Below, in pieces: positions 1 through 7,271 of a DNA stretch of 64,000 nucleotides. Location of the stretch: contig NZ_JAVIFX010000008.1 of NCBI RefSeq assembly GCF_031157255.1, forward strand, positions 62,001-126,000, given 5' to 3'. The notes beneath the pieces were generated by a model that saw only the letters and a program-made list of their open reading frames with translations, searched no databases and was not told the origin of the DNA. The stretch is from Bradyrhizobium sp. LHD-71 (GTDB lineage Bacteria > Pseudomonadota > Alphaproteobacteria > Rhizobiales > Xanthobacteraceae). Made by a program: the position numbers and the translations under genes. Each line of letters starts with the position of its first letter. Positions within the stretch are counted from its first letter, which is position 1.

Positions 1-708
1 TTTTCGGCTGCGCTGGCGCACAATCCGATCCTTTTTCCGAGCTTTACCGAGACGGTGAGTGCGCTCGCGGAGGCGGTCTGGAGCGAGAACCTGCTGCAGT
101 ATGCGTTTGCATCGGTCTTGGTGCTGTTGAAAGGCTATCTGCTGGGCATAGGGCTGGCACTGATCCTGGTGTCGTTCGCCACACTGAACAATTTTCTGCG
201 CGAAGCCTTGCTGACGCTGACGGCCATGTTTAACCCACTGCCTGCGATCGCATTGCTTCCGCTGGCGATGCTATGGTTCGGCCTCGGTGAAAAGAGCTTG
301 ATCTTCGTGCTCCTTCATTCCGTAACCTGGCCGTTTTCGCTTGCGACTCTGACCGGCTTTCAAAGTGTGCCGGAAACGCAGAGACTTGTCGGCCGCAACT
401 ACGGCCTGCGCGGGGTGCGATACATCGCCCTCATTCTCGTTCCCTCGGCGCTGCCTTCCATCATCTCGGGTTTGAAGATCGGCTGGGCGTTCGCATGGCG
501 AACGCTGATTGCGGCCGAGCTGGTGTTCGGCGTGAGCTCGAGCTCGGGCGGATTGGGCTGGTTCATCTTCCGAAATCGAAACGAGCTCTTCACCGACAAG
601 GTGTTTGCCGGGCTCATCACCGTCATCGCGATCGGCCTTGTCGTGGAGTTCGGTATCTTCCGTGCGCTGGAGTCGTCCACGGTTCATCGCTGGGGTCAGC
701 AGCGATAG
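1..708 (+). CDS. ABC transporter permease, NitT/TauT/SsuC type (5' end outside the window)
   Basis: Inner-membrane permease subunit of an ABC importer of the nitrate/taurine/sulfonate class. The frame is open from the first base, and the residues before the GTG at 55 (NPILFPSF) match the usual N-terminal region of this family, so the gene begins upstream. At least four hydrophobic segments are visible, and the cytoplasmic coupling (EAA) loop is recognisable around GRNYGLRG followed by ALPSIISGLKIG. No ATPase or receptor gene follows; they would have to lie to the left. A gap of about 200 bases separates it from the Lrp gene. The substrate cannot be read from the sequence. The family call is secure; the start is unknown. 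Confidence 0.85.
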   Translation, partial: FSAALAHNPILFPSFTETVSALAEAVWSENLLQYAFASVLVLLKGYLLGIGLALILVSFATLNNFLREALLTLTAMFNPLPAIALLPLAMLWFGLGEKSLIFVLLHSVTWPFSLATLTGFQSVPETQRLVGRNYGLRGVRYIALILVPSALPSIISGLKIGWAFAWRTLIAAELVFGVSSSSGGLGWFIFRNRNELFTDKVFAGLITVIAIGLVVEFGIFRALESSTVHRWGQQR

Positions 709-874
709 ATACCAGTGCGTGACGGGACGAAAAATTTACGCGTCACCGTTCGCGATGATCAGGGTTCCCGCCGACGTCGCTAAACGTTCCGAGTTTCAGC
801 CTCGAGACAAAATATCCTTTTCCAGCCCGCACAATCTTTGGAAAAGCCTCATTCGGAAACCCCTGTTTCTTTCG

Positions 875-895
875 AGAATGATTTTCTATCATTCT
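875..895. promoter_or_regulatory. Perfect inverted repeat upstream of the Lrp gene, probable autoregulatory operator
   Basis: AGAATGAT and ATCATTCT form a perfect 8-base inverted repeat around a 5-base TTTCT spacer. It ends 14 bases before the ATG of the Lrp/AsnC gene. It is AT-rich in a GC-rich background. Lrp-family proteins commonly bind AT-rich palindromes next to their own gene, so autoregulation is the simplest reading (inference). Confidence 0.6.
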
Positions 896-909
896 TATAG
901 ACAATTCGT

Positions 910-1452
910 ATGGCGGAGCTTCCGATGACTGAAGTCGAAGTGCTTGCGCGCGACCAGGCGCGTCGCCTTGATGCGATCGACCGCAAGATCCTCACGGTGC
1001 TGCAGCAAGATTCTTCGCTTTCAATCGCCGATATCGGCGAACGGGTCGGACTCTCGTCGACGCCCTGCTGGAAACGGATTCAGCGCCTGGAGCTGGATGG
1101 TGTGATCACAGGGCGTGTTGCGCTGGTCGACCAGGACAAGATCGGGCTTGGGATTACCGTCTTCGTCTCGATTGAAAGTAGCGATCATTCGGAGGAATGG
1201 CTGTGCCGATTCGCACAAGCAGTGCGCAGTATGCCTGAAGTGCTGGAGTTCTACAGGATGGCCGGAGACGTCGACTACATGCTGCGTGTCGTCGTCGCGG
1301 ACATGCAAAACTACGATCACTTCTACAAGAAGCTGATCGGTGCGGTCCCCTTGAAGAATGTAACGTCGCGCTTCGCGATGGAGAAAATCAAGTCGGTGAC
1401 GGCTCTGCCCATACCCGAACAGACGTATACTGAGAGGACATCTGTAAGGTGA
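910..1452 (+). CDS. Lrp/AsnC family transcriptional regulator
   Basis: DNA-binding regulator of 180 aa, the normal family length. Residues about 18-62 form the AsnC-type helix-turn-helix (RKILTVLQQDSSLSIADIGE, then LSSTPCWKRIQRLE). The C-terminal half is the RAM ligand-binding and oligomerisation domain, with the typical GDVDYMLRVVVADM strand. Members usually sense amino acids or related small molecules. An alternative ATG lies five codons in, at 925. The gene stands alone on the plus strand behind a perfect palindrome at 875-895 that suggests self-regulation. The next gene is a decayed dehydrogenase, so its original target may be lost. Ligand unknown. Confidence 0.92.
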   Translation: MAELPMTEVEVLARDQARRLDAIDRKILTVLQQDSSLSIADIGERVGLSSTPCWKRIQRLELDGVITGRVALVDQDKIGLGITVFVSIESSDHSEEWLCRFAQAVRSMPEVLEFYRMAGDVDYMLRVVVADMQNYDHFYKKLIGAVPLKNVTSRFAMEKIKSVTALPIPEQTYTERTSVR

Positions 1453-1724
1453 TGGGTCATGAAAGCAGGCACGCTGCAGTTCGGTATCGACCGGCCAGGC
1501 GCGATCAACTCGAGTTATTGGCCCTTCGGCTCTCGCTGTTCGCATCCTTCGCGTTCATAGCAGCTCTGTGCTTCAGGTAGACGCAACCGGTGCTGTGAGA
1601 AGAGCATTCGCGCGCCTGATCGATCGATAGCAGGAAGCACACTTCAATTTGCCAAAAACGACATGAGGCATCTTATTTCTCTGAAGCCCTTGGCGGCAGC
1701 CTCATCGGGACGCAAATTTGCAGG

Positions 1725-2237
1725 ATGGCGGCAGATATCAAAAGGCAACGAAGCGCAATCGTCATCGGAGTAGGTGCCGAGCAAGGACTCGGCGCAGGGC
1801 TTGCCGAAAGGTTTTCGCGCGAAGGTTTTCGCGTCTTCATAGCTGGGCAATCTCTTGATGGGCTTGTGCGCGTGGCTCAGAACATTGTTGAGGCAGGCGG
1901 AGATGTGGTCCCGATCGTGACCGATGCGACGATCGAACGAGAGCTCGTATCATTGTTTGACTATGCGGATGACGGCGGGTCACTCGAAGTGATTGCCTTC
2001 GATGCGGGTGAGGGAGTCCGATACGCATCGAACCTGAGCCCGGTGCAGCTGTTCGAGCATGCTTGGCGCTGTTCGGCGCGGAGGCGGTAGCAAAACGTCT
2101 GCTGGAACATCCATACAGAACCGCGTCATGCATGGACGCACGAACTCGATCTGCGTCCGGTCGCGAAATCTTCCCGGACGAAGTGGCAGGGGGCTTTCGA
2201 CAGCAAAGCAGGAGTCCAGCATGGGTTTGCAGAATGA
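1725..2237 (+). pseudogene. Decayed short-chain dehydrogenase/reductase (SDR)
   Basis: Remnant of an NAD(P)-dependent SDR. The N-terminal half is intact in one frame: a Rossmann glycine motif (VIGVGAEQGLGAGLAERF) followed by the next strands, up to FEHAWR near 2060, where the frame runs into a stop at 2088-2090. The expected continuation, LFGAEAVAKRLL, is found in another frame from about 2063 to 2110. Then roughly 100 residues, including the catalytic YxxxK segment, are missing. A C-terminal SDR signature (HAWTHELDLRP) reappears in the original frame near 2127-2159, and the frame closes at 2237, inside the next gene. One frameshift plus one internal deletion explain this. I am confident it is broken; the exact breakpoints are approximate. 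Confidence 0.75.
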
Positions 2238-3066
2238 GACGATCAGAGCGTTATCGTCAGTGACGGCGGAGCTCAACTACCTTGCTCCACTCTCCGTGCG
2301 GCCGCGCACGTATACCTACGACCCTCCCACGGGGGAGGCTCGGTCGAACGTCTTGCCGGAACCACATCTTCTTCCGATTCACGACGCGCGTGCCATCAGC
2401 GGGATCCTGACGCTGGACAGTGCGGGTTTCGCGCTCGTCAGACACCAGAGCCGCGTGACGAACTTCTATGACGAGGACCAGGTCAAGAGCGTCTACTATC
2501 CGGAGGCCGAGCAGCTCCTGAAAGGTCTTACGGGAGCGAGCAGGGTGTTCATTTTCGATCACACCGTGCGTAAGCGTATCGAAGGTGCAGCGGACCGGCG
2601 GAATGACGAGCCGCGGCAGCCAGTCGGGCGCGTGCATGTCGATCACACCGCCAAATCCGGGCCACAGCGGGTGCGCGATCTCATTCCGGACGCCGCGGAT
2701 GATCTATTGAAGGGGCGGGTGCAAGTCATCAATCTTTGGCGCCCTATACGGGGGCCGCTTAAGGACGCGCCACTTGCTGTGTGTGACGCAAGAACGGTCG
2801 CGTTCGAGGAACTGGTACCGGCCGATCTCGTATATCCTCACCGCGTCGGCGAAACCTATGCGGTGAGATTCAGTCCCCAGCATCAGTGGTTTTATTTTCC
2901 GGACATGACAGCGAGTGAGGTGCTTCTTTTGAAGTGCTACGATTCGAAGACTGATGGCCGCGCAAGGTTTGCGCCACACAGCGCTTTCACCGATCCGACG
3001 AGTCCTGCTGATGCGCGGCCTCGGGAAAGCATCGAGTTGCGCGCATTGGTCTTTCACAAGGAATGA
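2221..3066 (+). CDS. CmcJ/NvfI family iron/2-oxoglutarate-type oxygenase
   Basis: Putative cytoplasmic non-haem oxygenase of 281 aa in the CmcJ (cephamycin) / NvfI / AsaB family. Visible family marks are a possible HxD metal motif at H139-V140-D141 (GRVHVDHT), a possible distal histidine H221 (HQWFYFPDM), NLWRP near 171-175, YPHRVGETYA near 205-214, and the C-terminal KCYDSKTDGRAR segment with candidate 2-oxoglutarate-binding arginines. The ATG at 2221 was chosen because upstream residues in the frame look non-coding and overlap the SDR remnant. Members act on varied natural products, so no substrate can be named. It stands alone with a hairpin just downstream. Its link to the neighbouring SDR remnant is unknown. 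Confidence 0.8.
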   Translation: MGLQNETIRALSSVTAELNYLAPLSVRPRTYTYDPPTGEARSNVLPEPHLLPIHDARAISGILTLDSAGFALVRHQSRVTNFYDEDQVKSVYYPEAEQLLKGLTGASRVFIFDHTVRKRIEGAADRRNDEPRQPVGRVHVDHTAKSGPQRVRDLIPDAADDLLKGRVQVINLWRPIRGPLKDAPLAVCDARTVAFEELVPADLVYPHRVGETYAVRFSPQHQWFYFPDMTASEVLLLKCYDSKTDGRARFAPHSAFTDPTSPADARPRESIELRALVFHKE

Positions 3067-3077
3067 GTCCTCGAAGA

Positions 3078-3096
3078 CCGACCGAATTGCGGTCGG
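3078..3096 (+). terminator. Hairpin just downstream of the CmcJ-like gene
   Basis: CCGACCG and CGGTCGG form a perfect 7-base stem around an AATTG loop, starting 11 bases after the stop of the oxygenase gene. There is no T-tract after it, so it may be a weak terminator or a 3' mRNA stabiliser. Confidence 0.45.
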
Positions 3097-3360
3097 GACG
3101 GCAGCCACCCGGTTTCTGTTCAAGCCGGCGCGTCGAACGACGGGCGCGGATTCGCCGCCCGTCTTGCCGAATCCATCACCGCACATCAAACGTACGCCAG
3201 CGCGCGAGAATTTCACGCAGATATGAGCGCCAGGCCCGTGCGTATGACCGCAGCCCGGATCATATCCGGATCTTGCCCGGGATGAGCTTTGTTGGCCGCC
3301 CAAATCGATGCTAACGATAGCCCGCCGTCTCGTCGCGGCAGATCCATCGACAGGATAACG

Positions 3361-3885
3361 ATGCTCACGGCGAAGGGAAAGTACGGGCTCAAGGCGCTCG
3401 TCCATATGGCGCGATTGAAGCAAGGGGCAAGCGCGCAGGCTGCGGACATTGCCGAAGCCAACAACATCTCGAAGAAGTTTCTCGATGCGATCCTGTCGGA
3501 GCTGCGCAAAGGCGGCATCGTGCAGAGCAAGCGTGGTCCAACCGGCGGGTACAAGCTGGCCCGTCCGGCGCACCTCGTCACTGCGGGTGAGGTGATTCGT
3601 ATTCTTGATGGTCCGCTAGCCCCTATCGCTTGCGCGAGCCGGATGGCCTACAAGCCTTGCCGCGATTGCACGAGCGTCCAGCAATGTGAAGTGCGGCGAA
3701 CAATGTCGCTTGTGCGCGACGCGACTGCCGAGATCCTCGATCAGCTATCGATTGCGGACATGATCCACATCAAGGATGGCGAGGCGCTTTCCGACGCCGA
3801 GCGGAGGCGCCTGCAACTCGCGAGGACCCGGCGCGTGGGGGCGGTTGCGGTGAAGCGGACCCGTAGGTCGATACGACGACGTTAG
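3361..3885 (+). CDS. Rrf2 family transcriptional regulator with cysteine cluster
   Basis: Regulator of 174 aa with the Rrf2 winged helix at residues 1-85 (MLTAKGKYGLKALVHMA, RGPTGGYKLARP). Cysteines at 91, 100, 103 and 109 are placed like those that hold a [2Fe-2S] or [4Fe-4S] cluster in IscR, NsrR and RirA, so it probably senses iron-sulfur status, NO or redox state. The ATG at 3361 is preferred because the family conserves the MLTxKxxYxL opening; an upstream extension to 3289 is not family-like. The C-terminal 40 residues are basic and variable. It stands alone; the nearest downstream operon concerns sulfur-compound oxidation and uptake, a suggestive but unproven link. Confidence 0.9.
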   Translation: MLTAKGKYGLKALVHMARLKQGASAQAADIAEANNISKKFLDAILSELRKGGIVQSKRGPTGGYKLARPAHLVTAGEVIRILDGPLAPIACASRMAYKPCRDCTSVQQCEVRRTMSLVRDATAEILDQLSIADMIHIKDGEALSDAERRRLQLARTRRVGAVAVKRTRRSIRRR

Positions 3886-4252
3886 AAACCGGCAAAGGCC
3901 GCCCGGTCGCATCGACTCAAGGCGTGTCCGATGACATCACTTCATTTCAGCTTTCAGCGGGATATTTCTTCCTCTCAACCCGGGTGATGCAGCAAGGCAT
4001 TCTCTAGTAAAAATAGCTGTTGCAGTCAGAGAAATTTAAGGGCGCATCATCTCCGCGCTGCAGAACATTCGGAAATTCATTTCATTGACGCAGCGCATGG
4101 TCGCGCTCATCATTTCTTGCATCAGCTAACGGGAGCGAAGCGAGTTTCGCTTCGCGTTTCTTTCCACCGAACGATCCTGCGGCATCACCGTCATCACGCG
4201 CAGCTTTCGCGCGAACGGAATTCGTTCGACCAAGTCGAAAGGGACAACTGAC
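3886..4252. other. Intergenic region / probable leader of the downstream operon
   Basis: No gene is supported in these 367 bases. An AT-rich stretch lies near 4003-4035. A TTGACG hexamer at 4085-4090 followed 17 bases later by CATCAT could be a weak -35/-10 pair. A strong terminator-like hairpin follows at 4135-4155. The antisense frame at 4082-4375 has no family features and is probably a shadow. Confidence 0.5.
4135..4165 (+). terminator. Strong intrinsic terminator or attenuator hairpin
   Basis: GCGAAGCGA and TCGCTTCGC form a perfect 9-base stem with a 3-base GTT loop, followed by a pyrimidine tail (GTTTCTTTCC). This is the best intrinsic-terminator shape in the window. It lies 249 bases after the Rrf2 stop but only about 100 bases before a small ORF and 240 bases before the monooxygenase gene. 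It may therefore end the Rrf2 transcript or act as an attenuator in the leader of the next operon. Confidence 0.65.
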
Positions 4253-4381
4253 ATGTCGTTTGACGATCAGGAGGTCGTGATCAACGAGCGCCACTATCGC
4301 AACATGCTGTGCGGGCGCATTCACACGCGACAAGACGAGTCCGTCAGCACGGCCGCCGGCCGTGCTGCCCTGCAACCCTGA
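4253..4381 (+). CDS. Small ORF, candidate leader peptide (42 aa)
   Basis: An ATG at 4253 opens a 42-codon frame ending 26 bases before the monooxygenase start. A shorter version from the ATG at 4304 reads MLCGRIHTRQDESVSTAAG. The xRIHTRQ segment loosely resembles short leader peptides annotated ahead of sulfur-metabolism genes in actinobacteria (RLHSRRH-type), and the downstream gene looks like a sulfonate monooxygenase. Neither start has a convincing ribosome binding site: GGGAC lies before 4253 and there is nothing clear before 4304. It could regulate the operon by translation-coupled attenuation together with the hairpin at 4135, or it may be chance. Confidence 0.3.
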   Translation: MSFDDQEVVINERHYRNMLCGRIHTRQDESVSTAAGRAALQP

Positions 4382-4407
4382 CCCTTCGCACGCGACTGGA
4401 GAGAGCG

Positions 4408-5529
4408 ATGTCCCTCGAATTCATCGGTTATGTCGGCCACTTCAACTCCTCGGAGAGCGTACCGCGCACCGGCCCCGCGGTAGATGTTCCGCACATCGAA
4501 GCGGTAGCCAAGGCGCACGAGTATGTCGGCTTCGACCGGGTGCTGGTCGCCTTCCACTCCAATTCGGCTGAAAGCATCCTGATCGGCCAGCATATTGCGC
4601 ATGTTACCGAACGCCTCGGGCTAATGATCGCTCACCGACCGGGATTTACTCAGCCGACGTTGGCGGCCCGACAGCTCGCTACGCTCGACCAGTTTTCGAA
4701 GGGGCGCGTCGCGGTCCATATCATCACGGGCGGCGACGATGTGGAACTTGCGCAGGATGGCGATCACCTGACCAAGGATGAGCGTTATGCCCGCACCAAT
4801 GAGTACCTCGACGTGGTACGCCATGAGTGGACCTCCGCCACCCCTTTCGACTACACGGGCAATTACTACAAGGTCGCCCGCGGCTATGGCGACGTGAAGC
4901 CATACCGGCCGGAGGGAATTCCGGTCTTCTTCGGCGGCGCTTCCGCCGCGGCCATCCCGGTGGCTGGCAAGCACGCCGATGTCTATGCACTGTGGGGCGA
5001 AACCTACGACCAGGTGCGCGAGTTGGTCGTCCGTATCCGCGCTGCGGCTGCGCCATACGGTCGTTCGCCGCGCTTCAGCCTCTCGCTCCGCCCCGTGCTT
5101 GCGGACACCGAGGAAAAGGCCTGGGCGAAGGCTGAGGACATCCTCGCCCGCGCCAAAGCGTTGCGGGCAGCGGGCGGCAGCGGGCGCTCGCCGAACAATG
5201 CTCGCTCGACGCGCGGTAATGCGCCGCCACCGAACGAAGGCTCGCGCCGTCTGCTCGCTGCCGCAGCGCAAGGCAAACGTCTCGACAAGTACCTCTGGAC
5301 GGAGATCGCCGCGTTGACCGGTGCGCAAGGCAATTCCACCGGCTTGGTCGGTACGCCGGACCAGGTGGCCGAGGCGCTGCTCGACTATTACGACCTGGGC
5401 GTCTCCACCTTCCTGATCCGCGGTTTCGACCCGCTCGAGGATGCCATCCAGTACGGGCGGGAACTGCTGCCGCGCGTGCGCAAGCTGGTAGCGGCGCGCG
5501 ACGCGCAGGCCGACCGATCGGCTGCATGA
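4408..5529 (+). CDS. LLM-class flavin-dependent monooxygenase, alkanesulfonate monooxygenase-like
   Basis: A 373-aa TIM-barrel monooxygenase of the SsuD/MsuD/SfnG group, which uses reduced FMN from a separate reductase to oxidise organosulfur or related compounds. Family marks are EFIGYVGHFNSSES at the N-terminus, HRPGFTQPTLAARQLATLD, VHIITGGDD, VFFGGASAAA and YALWGE, in the usual order. The start follows GGAGAGAG with good spacing. A low-complexity, Arg/Pro-rich stretch near residues 255-275 replaces the usual mobile loop. It heads an operon with a GsiABCD-like importer and a PrpD protein, so its substrate is probably what that importer brings in. A sulfonate or sulfur-containing small molecule is likely but not proven. 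Confidence 0.85.
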   Translation: MSLEFIGYVGHFNSSESVPRTGPAVDVPHIEAVAKAHEYVGFDRVLVAFHSNSAESILIGQHIAHVTERLGLMIAHRPGFTQPTLAARQLATLDQFSKGRVAVHIITGGDDVELAQDGDHLTKDERYARTNEYLDVVRHEWTSATPFDYTGNYYKVARGYGDVKPYRPEGIPVFFGGASAAAIPVAGKHADVYALWGETYDQVRELVVRIRAAAAPYGRSPRFSLSLRPVLADTEEKAWAKAEDILARAKALRAAGGSGRSPNNARSTRGNAPPPNEGSRRLLAAAAQGKRLDKYLWTEIAALTGAQGNSTGLVGTPDQVAEALLDYYDLGVSTFLIRGFDPLEDAIQYGRELLPRVRKLVAARDAQADRSAA

Positions 5530-5547
5530 CGGATGCCAAAGTTACTG

Positions 5548-5579
5548 AAGCCCGGCGCGATCTTCAACGCGTCGGGCTT
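5548..5579 (+). promoter_or_regulatory. Stable intercistronic hairpin between monooxygenase and binding-protein genes
   Basis: AAGCCCGGCGCG pairs with CGCGTCGGGCTT to give a 12-base stem with one G-U pair and an 8-base loop. It starts 19 bases after the monooxygenase stop and ends 74 bases before the binding-protein start. There is no T-tract, so partial termination or protection of the upstream mRNA (unequal subunit levels) is more likely than full termination. Confidence 0.55.
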
Positions 5580-5653
5580 GCGAGCTTATAGCGTGCGCCT
5601 GATCCGTCTCGCCGATCGTCAGTCTTTCGCGCATAATCAAGGACACGTCCATC

Positions 5654-7267
5654 ATGATCACGCGACGTCACGCTGCGCTGCTGCTCGGCGCTCCCCTGAT
5701 CCTTCCCGCGCGTGCCTTCGCGCAAGAGCGTCAGCCAGCTACGCCGCGTCGAGGTGGAGAGCTTCTGTTCGGCCTCGACGGCGCAGCGGTTGCGAGCTTT
5801 GTCCTCGACCCGCACGATTCCGGGTTCGCTCCGCATAACCGCGTCTTCCGTTCCATCTACGATGGCTTGGTGGTGCTGCGTCCCGACCAGTCCGTCGGCC
5901 CTTGGCTGGCGACGTCGTGGGAGATCTCGCCCGACCAGAAGAACTACACCTTCAAGCTCCGCACCGATGTCATCTTCCATGACGGCACCAAGTTCGATGC
6001 CGCGGCCGTGAAGGCCAATCTCGACCGCATTGGCAACGGTGAGGGAAGGCCGCTGACCGCGCTGCCTGACATTGGGTCCTACGAGAGCACCGAGGTGCTG
6101 GCGCCCGATACAGTACGCATCAGGCTGAAGGAGCCCTTTGCGCCGCTCCTGCGGAATCTGTCCAAGACGACACTCGGCATCATCTCGCCTGCTGCGCTTG
6201 CCAAGCACGGAGCGGCCATCGCGCAGAACCCGGTGGGCAGCGGGCCATTCCGCTTCGTCTCCCTGGTCCAGGGCGTCGAGATCAAGCTGGAGCGCAATCC
6301 GGACTACAACTGGGCGCCAGCGGGTGCGGCGCACCAGGGCCCTGCCTATCTGGAACGGCTGACCTTCAAGAACGTGCCGGAGGAAGCGACGCGCGTCGCC
6401 GCGGTGCAGAGCCGCCAGGTCCACGCGGCGGACGGCATTCCTCCGCAGAACGTCGTCGCCTTCAGGTCGGCCTCCGGCTTCCAGATGCTGGAGAAGGAGT
6501 TGCTGAACAACAACTACACGATCTACCTGAACGTCACCAAGGCCCCGTGGAACGACGAGGAAATCCGCCAGGCCTTCCGCGCCTCACTTGATCTCGATGC
6601 GGCAGTGCGCGTCATCTATCTGGGCACCACGCCGCGCGCTTGGGCGCCGCTCTCGCCTTCGATCTTCGCCTCGGCGGATGCATCGCTGAAGGGATCCTGG
6701 CGCCCTGATCTCGCGCGTGCCCAGCAGATCCTGGAGGCTAAGGGATGGAAGGTTGGTGCGCGTGGTATCCGGGAGAAGAATGGCGAGCGGCTGACGGTCA
6801 GCTTCGCCGATACCCAGGGCAACCGCGAAAAGCGGCTGGACGTGATCCAGTTCCTCCGCCGCCAGCTCGCGCGGAGCGGTTTTGACCTCAGCATCGACAG
6901 CCAGCCCAACGCGACCTACCGCCAGAAGCTTACCGACGGCGACTACGACCTCTCCGGCGCCAGTCAGTTCGCGCCCGATCCGGATGTGTTGAGCCGGCTG
7001 CATCTGCCCGATGGCCGCACCCGTGCCTCCGTCGCCAAGACCAACGATCCGGATATCAGCGAATGGCTGCGCGCGGGCCGGCGTGAAGGCGATCCGGAGA
7101 AGCGCGCCGAATACTACGTCCGCGCGCAGCGGAAGCTGGTCGAGAAGGTTTACGCTATCCCGATCTATGTACTGCTCTACACTATCGCCGCAAGCGACCA
7201 GTTGCAGGGCCTCGTCATAGACACGCATGGCTTCCCGCAGTTTCACGGGGCGTGGCTGAGGGCGTAG
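5654..7267 (+). CDS. ABC transporter substrate-binding protein, family 5 (peptide/glutathione/nickel type)
   Basis: Periplasmic receptor of 537 aa, standard for SBP family 5. The N-terminus carries an RR-containing signal peptide (MITRRHAALLLG, cleavage near ARAFAQ), possibly Tat-directed. Family features include the early RIYDGL-like segment (RSIYDGLVVLRP), WEISPDQKNYTFKLRTDVIFHDG, and NPVGSGPFRF. It feeds the two permeases and fused ATPase that follow at once, with a 4-base gap to the first permease. The monooxygenase partner upstream suggests a sulfur-containing or otherwise oxidisable ligand rather than plain peptides. The ligand cannot be predicted from sequence alone. Confidence 0.92.
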   Translation: MITRRHAALLLGAPLILPARAFAQERQPATPRRGGELLFGLDGAAVASFVLDPHDSGFAPHNRVFRSIYDGLVVLRPDQSVGPWLATSWEISPDQKNYTFKLRTDVIFHDGTKFDAAAVKANLDRIGNGEGRPLTALPDIGSYESTEVLAPDTVRIRLKEPFAPLLRNLSKTTLGIISPAALAKHGAAIAQNPVGSGPFRFVSLVQGVEIKLERNPDYNWAPAGAAHQGPAYLERLTFKNVPEEATRVAAVQSRQVHAADGIPPQNVVAFRSASGFQMLEKELLNNNYTIYLNVTKAPWNDEEIRQAFRASLDLDAAVRVIYLGTTPRAWAPLSPSIFASADASLKGSWRPDLARAQQILEAKGWKVGARGIREKNGERLTVSFADTQGNREKRLDVIQFLRRQLARSGFDLSIDSQPNATYRQKLTDGDYDLSGASQFAPDPDVLSRLHLPDGRTRASVAKTNDPDISEWLRAGRREGDPEKRAEYYVRAQRKLVEKVYAIPIYVLLYTIAASDQLQGLVIDTHGFPQFHGAWLRA

Positions 7268-7271
7268 CGTC

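Noticed and set aside
271-687. 138-codon minus-strand frame opposite the ABC permease
   Set aside because: It mirrors codon bias of the permease, is rich in Arg/His/Asp/Glu and shows no family motif; a shadow frame.
1459-1560. 33-codon plus-strand frame from the ATG after the Lrp gene
   Set aside because: No ribosome binding site and no recognisable family. It could be a fragment of a lost gene but cannot be supported.
2059-2220. 54-codon N-terminal extension of the CmcJ-like protein
   Set aside because: It overlaps the SDR remnant, shows no family features and the family homology starts near ATG 2221.
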